5,973 nt of DNA from an uncultured Bacilli bacterium (GTDB lineage Bacteria > Bacillota_I > Bacilli_A > RF39 > UBA660): NCBI GenBank assembly GCA_947589695.1, contig CANQBY010000078.1, positions 1 through 5,973 on the forward strand, written 5' to 3'. A model generated the notes under the pieces. The model was not told the origin of the DNA. It saw only the letters and a list, made by a program, of their open reading frames with translations, and searched no databases. The translations under genes and the position numbers were made by a program. This document shows, in pieces, positions 4,377 through 5,973 of this stretch. Numbering within the stretch: the stretch's first letter is position 1; every line of letters begins with the position of its first letter.

Positions 4377-5973
4377 AATTCATGTAATGAGTGAAAATCT
4401 TGCCAATAAAATCGCCGCCGGAGAAGTTGTCGAAAAATGTTCTAGCATTGTTAAAGAACTAGTGGAAAATAGTATTGACGCTCATGCGACTAATATTAAA
4501 GTCATCTTAGAAAAAGGGGGATTAGACTCCATTAATGTAATTGATGATGGGGAAGGGATGGATAATAAAGACGCTCATTTAGCTTTTTATCGCCATGCAA
4601 CTAGTAAATTAATTCATGATGATGATTTATTTTTTATAAATACGATGGGCTTTCGGGGTGAAGCTTTACCTTCCATTGCTAGTGTCTCTGAAGTTTTATT
4701 AAAAACCAGTAATGGTAAAGATTCTACTTTAATTCATATTAAAGGTGGCGAAATCTTAGAAGATACTTTATCTGATTTACGAATGGGTACCGATATTTTA
4801 GTTACTAATTTATTTTATAATACCCCCGCCCGTCTAAAATATTTAAAATCCGAAAATACCGAAACTTATAACTGTGTTAATTTACTTGAAAAACTCGCTT
4901 TATCTTATCCTCATATCAATTTTACTTTACAAAATAATGGTAAAGTTATTCTAAAAACTAGTGGTTCTGGTAATTTACTTAAAACAATTCATGAAATTTA
5001 TGGCCTAAATGTTTCCAATAAAATGCTGGAATTTAAGGGTAGTTCCAATGATTTTGATATCTATGGTTATATTTGTAAACCCGAGATTTTACGGAGTAAT
5101 AAAAGTGGTATCAGTACTTATGTTAATGACCGAATTGTTCGTAATTCCGATATTAACCGAGCTATTAATGACGCTTATTATACTTATAAACCGGATGGTA
5201 AATACCCAATTGTAATCTTAAAAATAAATACTGATCCTACTTTGGTGGATGTTAATATTCATCCCACCAAACTTGATGTTAAATTAAGTAAAATAAATGA
5301 TTTATATGATTTAATTTATACCACCTTAAAAGATACTTTATATAATAATTTATTGATACCAAATGCTTTAAAAGAAGAAAGTGTTAATCTAATTAAAGAT
5401 GATGTTATTGAAAATATTGTAAATGATATGCTTAAAAATGAAACAAAAACACCCATTCAAACTTCTTTAAATTTTGCCGTCGTAAAAGATCAAACTAATG
5501 AGAATGAACTTAAAGCTAGCTCGGAAGTAGTAGTTAATCCTGAAATGAAATCTTTAGTTCTATACCCAGTTGGTTTAGCGCTAGGTACTTATATTATCGC
5601 GGAAAATGACGAAGGTATCTATTTAATTGATCAACATGCTGCTCAGGAGCGTATCAATTATGAACGGTATATGCAAGCTTTAAAAAAGAAAGAAGTAACG
5701 ACCACCAATTTATTAATTCCTATTACTTTAGAATTAAGTACAAGCGATTATTTATGTTTAAAAGATCATCTTCCTTATTTATCTTCTTTAGGTTTTGAAC
5801 TAACTGAATTTGGTGTTAATACTTATTTAGTAAAGTCTCATCCTACCTGGCTTTTAGAAGGTAAAGAAGAAGAAAGTATTCGTAAAATTGTTGATTTAGT
5901 TCTGGGGGGAATAAATAAATTTGATCCTGTTAAATTTAATGAAAGTATTGCGATTACTCTAGCTTGTAAAATG
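4369..5973 (+). CDS. mutL: DNA mismatch repair protein MutL (3' end missing)
   Basis: 535 residues are visible and the frame is open to the last base, so the C-terminus is cut off, probably by less than 100 residues. The N-terminal GHKL ATPase is complete: IAAGEVVE (15-22), KELVEN with E30 and N34 (motif I), DDGEGM (59-64), HATSKL (76-81), GFRGEALPSIASVS (94-107), GT plus NLFYNTPAR (140-155), and the NIHPTK lysine K301. A low-complexity linker of about 75 residues follows. The C-terminal endonuclease motif DQHA-x2-E-x4-E is intact (D421, H423, E427, E432), so this MutL should nick DNA as in bacteria lacking MutH. It normally acts with MutS and the beta clamp. GGAGG (4359-4363) sits 5 nt before ATG and the start overlaps the yqeH stop by 8 nt. 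The ERPAS stretch of most MutL proteins reads EKCSS here. Confidence 0.97.
   Translation, partial: MSKIHVMSENLANKIAAGEVVEKCSSIVKELVENSIDAHATNIKVILEKGGLDSINVIDDGEGMDNKDAHLAFYRHATSKLIHDDDLFFINTMGFRGEALPSIASVSEVLLKTSNGKDSTLIHIKGGEILEDTLSDLRMGTDILVTNLFYNTPARLKYLKSENTETYNCVNLLEKLALSYPHINFTLQNNGKVILKTSGSGNLLKTIHEIYGLNVSNKMLEFKGSSNDFDIYGYICKPEILRSNKSGISTYVNDRIVRNSDINRAINDAYYTYKPDGKYPIVILKINTDPTLVDVNIHPTKLDVKLSKINDLYDLIYTTLKDTLYNNLLIPNALKEESVNLIKDDVIENIVNDMLKNETKTPIQTSLNFAVVKDQTNENELKASSEVVVNPEMKSLVLYPVGLALGTYIIAENDEGIYLIDQHAAQERINYERYMQALKKKEVTTTNLLIPITLELSTSDYLCLKDHLPYLSSLGFELTEFGVNTYLVKSHPTWLLEGKEEESIRKIVDLVLGGINKFDPVKFNESIAITLACKM

Noticed and set aside
5009..5215. 68-residue + strand frame inside mutL
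   Set aside because: It is out of frame within a well-conserved part of mutL and is explained as a shadow.
1..5973. CRISPR array, tRNA, rRNA, riboswitch or insertion sequence
   Set aside because: I saw no regularly spaced repeats, tRNA-like cloverleaf, rRNA segment, known riboswitch core or transposase; non-coding gaps are all under 175 bp.

Overview
The window comes from a low-GC bacterium of the Bacillota / Mycoplasmatota type. An uncultured gut lineage such as RF39 or a relative fits best, but this is inference from gene content and style and cannot be proved from 6 kb. The DNA is strongly AT-rich, all genes lie on the + strand, ribosome binding sites are Bacillus-like (GGAGG, AAGGAG, GGTGAT), and the core genes (ylbD, ylbE, yqeG, yqeH, mutL) are typical Bacillota families. 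Tryptophan is written TGG throughout and one gene ends in TGA, so the standard bacterial code applies rather than the Mycoplasma code.

Region 1 (1-1748) is the 3' part of a large gene for a probable exported surface protein, open from the first base. The N-terminal part resembles TasA/camelysin-like beta-sandwich proteins, and the C-terminal part is a C-type-lectin / formylglycine-enzyme-like domain ending in a GVRPVINLK motif. A roughly 140-bp segment near its 3' end (about 1542-1679) is compositionally foreign to its own gene: 55% G+C against 33% in the preceding 140 bp, with no A-ending codon in 30 consecutive codons. Its position, size and composition match the variable repeat (VR) of a diversity-generating retroelement (DGR) target. 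No reverse transcriptase or template repeat is in the window, so any such system would act from elsewhere. This is the most interesting signal here.

Region 2 (1749-1921) is non-coding. It holds inverted and direct repeats just after the stop codon and a clear intrinsic terminator. It marks a junction: codon use switches from A-ending in the surface gene to T-ending in the core genes.

Region 3 (1922-2845) has a tight ylbD-ylbE pair and a 99-residue gene of unknown function with its own near-perfect sigma-A promoter. An AT-only-style hairpin terminator follows.

Region 4 (2927-end) looks like one operon, yqeG-yqeH-mutL, started by an extended -10 promoter. The two gene junctions are identical 8-nt overlaps. 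YqeG is a HAD-type phosphatase, YqeH a circularly permuted GTPase of 30S ribosome assembly, and MutL the mismatch-repair endonuclease, cut off by the window end.
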